Assembly (NCBI GenBank): GCA_023474015.1
Contig: JAMCYN010000086.1
Span: forward strand, 1-7,295
DNA length: 7,295 nucleotides
DNA from: Armatimonadota bacterium
GTDB lineage: Bacteria > Armatimonadota > UBA5829
Direction of reading: 5' to 3'
Below, piece by piece: positions 4,814 through 7,295 of the stretch. Each line of letters begins with the position of its first letter. Position 1 is the first letter of the stretch. The translations under genes were made by a program, and so were the position numbers. Below the pieces are notes generated by a model. That model did no database searches and was not told the DNA's origin. It worked only from the letters and a program-made list of their open reading frames with translations.

Positions 4814-6748
4814 TCAGTTTACCGGCAATATATCGCTCTGCCTGCGAACGCGAATCACGGGGATCGAGACGCCGGGCGTAGGTTGCTCCACGCTGACGAT
4901 TCCCGTCACGCGCATGTAGCCCGTGGATGGCTTGGTGAAGCTGTCGGTGATTATCTTGAGGCCGTTCATCCCGGAGCCGTCTTGGAGCTTTGCGCCGTCG
5001 TCTATATACATATAGTTCCAGCCGGACGTAGTTATTCGCCCATAGACGGTCACAAGCAGCCCGATATTATTGGTCCCATTGCCGTTGGTTATGCCGGACT
5101 TGAGACCGATACTCGTCCCGCCTACCGCCTTCGTGGGCATCCCAATCGGCTTGAGAGGAGTGTCCGAGCCGACCTTCGTGAGCCCCGCGCCCTGAATTGC
5201 ACGTTCCCCACTGATTGTCATCAGCGTGCCGATCACATTCACCCTGTCACCCTCGACAAATCCCGTCGGCTTGGTCGTAAATGGGAGCATGATTCCGCTG
5301 GCTCTGTCCGGCTGCTCGATGTAGAGTCGGTCCGCCAGGTCGGTGCTGCCGCCTGTGATGACTGCGTTGGTTACTATAACCGCGTTATTGCTCGCGATAT
5401 CGGCAAGCTGGCCAATGGTCTTACCATTTTCCGGAGTCAAGCTGAGAGCTCGATAGGCGCTGACCAGTCCAAAGCCGGTTTCGTCATCCCGGCCCGGCGC
5501 GCCAATGTCCTTGCAGGTCATCTTGATCTGGTTTGCGATTTGCGCATTGGTCCAGGTCGGATACTTGCTCCAGAGCAGGGCGGCGACTCCCGTCACAACA
5601 GGCGTCGCAAACGACGTTCCGCTCAGCCCCGCATCGTAGAAGCCATACCCATATCCCGTGTCGATGTTTGTGGTGCTGAGCATATTCGTGCCCGGCGCCA
5701 CAACATCCAACCATGGTCCGTAGTTGCTTCCGCCTCCGCCCCAATCAAGCGCGGTTGCACGTTGTCCACTCTCATTCGTGGCGCCCACGGCGATCACATT
5801 GTCATAGCAAGCGGGATAGAACTGGTCGGTTACTCCATCGTTGCCACTTCCGCCCACAAGCACGCAGCCCTTGTTCCAGGCGTAATCCACTGCATCCTTG
5901 ATTATCGTATCACCCGGAGAGAGGTTATAAACATAGTCGCCGAAGCTCATATTGATGATCTTCGCGCCATGATCGGCTGCCCAGATAATTCCCGCCGCTC
6001 CATCTGCATCCGTGCCGTATGGCTGGATGCCGTATTCATCCATCTTAATGATCTTAACGGGCATTAGCTTCGCTCCCCAGCAAATCCCCGCGATGCCTAT
6101 CGAATTGTTAGTCATTGCGGCGGCGACGCCGGCCACGTCGGTGCCGTGACCGACATCATCGTCGGTATTTGTGGGGTCTTCGCCAAGGATAGTATTTCTA
6201 CCGGGGATGATCTTAGCGCTGAGGTCCTCGTGGTCCGATTTTATGCCTGAATCAACTATGGCGATGATAATATCCGAGCCTTCACCCGTGGCAATGTCCC
6301 AGGCCTGTTGAGCATCAATTCCAGCGGACCCATCGTCGAGCCACCATTGATAGAATGTCTGGTCGATTATGACCCAACCATCGATTTCGAAGTATACGTA
6401 CATGCCGTTGACGAAGATATCATCATTGGGTGCGCGGCAGAAGTGCAAAACATGGTTGGGCCCGACATACTCCACACTGGGATCGTTCTTGAACTTGGCC
6501 ATCGCCTGTTCCACGGACATGCCCTTGGGGAGTTTTAGCCTCTGATAACGAATCTGGTCGATGCTCTGCGTCAGCTTGGCGCTTATCGCCGCAGCCTTGA
6601 CTAGCGTCTGCAGTTGGCGGCCGGGTTTATACCTTATCAGGATTTCACCCTGCCGGTATTCCGCCAGAACACTGCCGGCAATCATAAGCGCAAGCATCGA
6701 CACAACCGCCGTTGCCGCGAGGAATCGTAACAGCCTGCGTACTACCAT
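4814..6748 (-). CDS. Secreted S8 (subtilisin-like) serine protease with C-terminal beta-domain
   Basis: This 644-residue protein is a subtilase. It has a signal peptide ending near SVLA|E (about residue 29), then an inhibitor-I9-like propeptide (ILIRYKPGRQLQTLV to PSVEYVGPNHVLHF, about 36-103) that would assist folding and be removed. The catalytic domain shows Asp166 in AIVDSG, His201 in VGHGTD, oxyanion Asn303 in GGSGNDG and Ser379 in LSGTSFATP, so it should be active. About 105-140 is longer and more aromatic than the usual link to the domain. The part after about 440 has two beta-rich, OB-like segments (RLYIEQPDRASGIML...VEGDRVNVIGTL and LLVTVYGRITTSG...YMRVTGIV), a likely binding or anchoring module. 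I preferred the ATG at 6748 (AGAGG nine bases upstream) to a TTG six bases earlier. The TPR gene follows after 13 bases. It degrades proteins outside the cytoplasm; its target is unknown. Confidence 0.93.
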   Translation of the reverse strand: MVVRRLLRFLAATAVVSMLALMIAGSVLAEYRQGEILIRYKPGRQLQTLVKAAAISAKLTQSIDQIRYQRLKLPKGMSVEQAMAKFKNDPSVEYVGPNHVLHFCRAPNDDIFVNGMYVYFEIDGWVIIDQTFYQWWLDDGSAGIDAQQAWDIATGEGSDIIIAIVDSGIKSDHEDLSAKIIPGRNTILGEDPTNTDDDVGHGTDVAGVAAAMTNNSIGIAGICWGAKLMPVKIIKMDEYGIQPYGTDADGAAGIIWAADHGAKIINMSFGDYVYNLSPGDTIIKDAVDYAWNKGCVLVGGSGNDGVTDQFYPACYDNVIAVGATNESGQRATALDWGGGGSNYGPWLDVVAPGTNMLSTTNIDTGYGYGFYDAGLSGTSFATPVVTGVAALLWSKYPTWTNAQIANQIKMTCKDIGAPGRDDETGFGLVSAYRALSLTPENGKTIGQLADIASNNAVIVTNAVITGGSTDLADRLYIEQPDRASGIMLPFTTKPTGFVEGDRVNVIGTLMTISGERAIQGAGLTKVGSDTPLKPIGMPTKAVGGTSIGLKSGITNGNGTNNIGLLVTVYGRITTSGWNYMYIDDGAKLQDGSGMNGLKIITDSFTKPSTGYMRVTGIVSVEQPTPGVSIPVIRVRRQSDILPVN

Positions 6749-6754
6749 TGACAA

Positions 6755-6851
6755 ATACCTCTATAAGTATGAATACTTCCTCTGCCTTCTTGTTCCCTCT
6801 TTTCCGCTGAGGCAACCACAATCTAAGGCGTCTAACGTGCTATAGAGGTAT
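6755..6851 (-). promoter_or_regulatory. 11-bp inverted repeat covering the protease ribosome binding site
   Basis: ATACCTCTATA at 6755-6765 and its perfect complement TATAGAGGTAT at 6841-6851 frame 75 bases of the leader between hslU and the protease gene. On the minus strand the arm nearest the gene contains AGAGG, the likely ribosome site, nine bases before the ATG; the far arm is complementary to it. A second small dyad, AAGTAT-GA-ATACTT, lies at 6765-6778. RNA that includes both arms could hide the ribosome site. Whether a promoter lies between the arms is unclear; I found no convincing -35/-10 pair, nor a clear terminator after hslU. Confidence 0.45.
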
Positions 6852-6867
6852 GTCATGAGCCTAAGTA

Positions 6868-7295
6868 CTATAAAATATATCTGCTCAGGTCCTCGTCCTT
6901 GACGATGTCCTGCAACTTCTGGCGTACGTAATTAGCGTCGATGTGGATGTTCTTCTCCTCGATATCCGGCGCGGCAAACGAGACATCATCAAGCAATCGC
7001 TCCATTATCGTGTGGAGGCGGCGGGCGCCGATGTTTTCCATGCTGGTGTTCACCTGCGCGGCTGTCTTCGCGATTTCGGCTATGCCGTCATCGGTGAACT
7101 CGCAGTCTACCCCCTCGGTTGCGAGCAGCGCCTTGTATTGCTTAACCAGCGCGTTCTTAGGCTCGGTCAGGATTCTGATGAAATCGGCCTCGGTAAGGCT
7201 GTCGAGCTCCACTCGGATCGGAAGCCGCCCCTGAAGCTCGGGAATAAGATCGGACGGCTTGGACACGTGAAACGCCCCCGCCGCAATGAACAGAA
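6868..7295 (-). CDS. hslU: HslU, ATPase subunit of the HslUV protease (C-terminal part; 5' end outside the window)
   Basis: About 142 C-terminal residues of the AAA+ unfoldase HslU (ClpY) are present. HslU unfolds cytoplasmic proteins and feeds them to the HslV peptidase. The visible part opens with [30 protein letters not shown], split here as the sensor region [10 protein letters not shown] and the conserved [13 protein letters not shown]. Later comes [17 protein letters not shown], the sensor-2 arginine segment. The end DEDLSRYIL is the family's conserved C-terminal tail, which inserts into HslV to activate it. The reading frame is open to the window edge, so the gene continues upstream. 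An internal GTG at 7266 is not a start, because conserved HslU sequence continues before it. The protease gene begins 119 bases after its stop. Confidence 0.96.
   Translation of the reverse strand, partial: LFIAAGAFHVSKPSDLIPELQGRLPIRVELDSLTEADFIRILTEPKNALVKQYKALLATEGVDCEFTDDGIAEIAKTAAQVNTSMENIGARRLHTIMERLLDDVSFAAPDIEEKNIHIDANYVRQKLQDIVKDEDLSRYIL

Noticed and set aside
4445..6067. Long plus-strand open frame (540 codons)
   Set aside because: It is antisense to the protease and TPR genes, which have full catalytic motifs and signal peptides. Its translation has no family features and is rich in Arg, His and Ala as expected for a shadow frame.

Overview
The window is ordinary bacterial chromosome, roughly 50-60% GC by eye. 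Every gene I can support lies on the minus strand, so transcription runs from position 7295 toward position 1. The phylum is not certain. An NfnAB-type flavoprotein pair, HslUV, and a secreted subtilase with a C-terminal 'YIEQPDRASGI' beta-domain of the kind I associate with Armatimonadota and similar environmental lineages suggest an uncultured, perhaps anaerobic or thermotolerant bacterium. That assignment is an inference.

Layout in transcription order. (1) 7295-6868: the 3' end of hslU, the unfoldase of the HslUV protease. (2) 6748-3799: a secreted S8 serine protease, a signal-peptide-bearing TPR protein and a small cysteine-rich (TRASH/zinc-finger-like) protein. The first two are tightly spaced. 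The set is closed by a clear intrinsic terminator at 3721-3762. (3) 3762-3428: a non-coding stretch with the terminator, two heptanucleotide repeat tracts flanking a pair of inverted repeats, and an extended -10 promoter. (4) 3427-1: a compact run of genes made of nth (endonuclease III), a hotdog thioesterase, a DUF2007 protein fused to a four-helix membrane domain, a soluble DUF2007 protein, nfnA and the start of nfnB. Most junctions in this run overlap or are separated by one base, so it is very probably one operon with translational coupling.

How the genes work together. NfnA and NfnB form the cytoplasmic electron-bifurcating transhydrogenase that balances NADH, NADPH and reduced ferredoxin. 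The two DUF2007 proteins just upstream are adjacent paralogues of unknown role and share a 12-base sequence over their start codons. The protease, TPR and cysteine-rich genes have no shared pathway that I can name; the first two appear to be exported.

The most notable features are structural. nfnA contains a perfect 90-bp in-frame tandem duplication next to its iron-sulfur cluster site, which is either very recent or an assembly artefact. A degenerate 7-bp repeat (AGGGAAC/T) occurs in three tracts, one of which encodes most of the hydrophobic core of the TPR protein's signal peptide. An 11-bp inverted repeat could hide the ribosome binding site of the protease gene. I see no CRISPR array, transposase, tRNA, rRNA or obvious new defence system.
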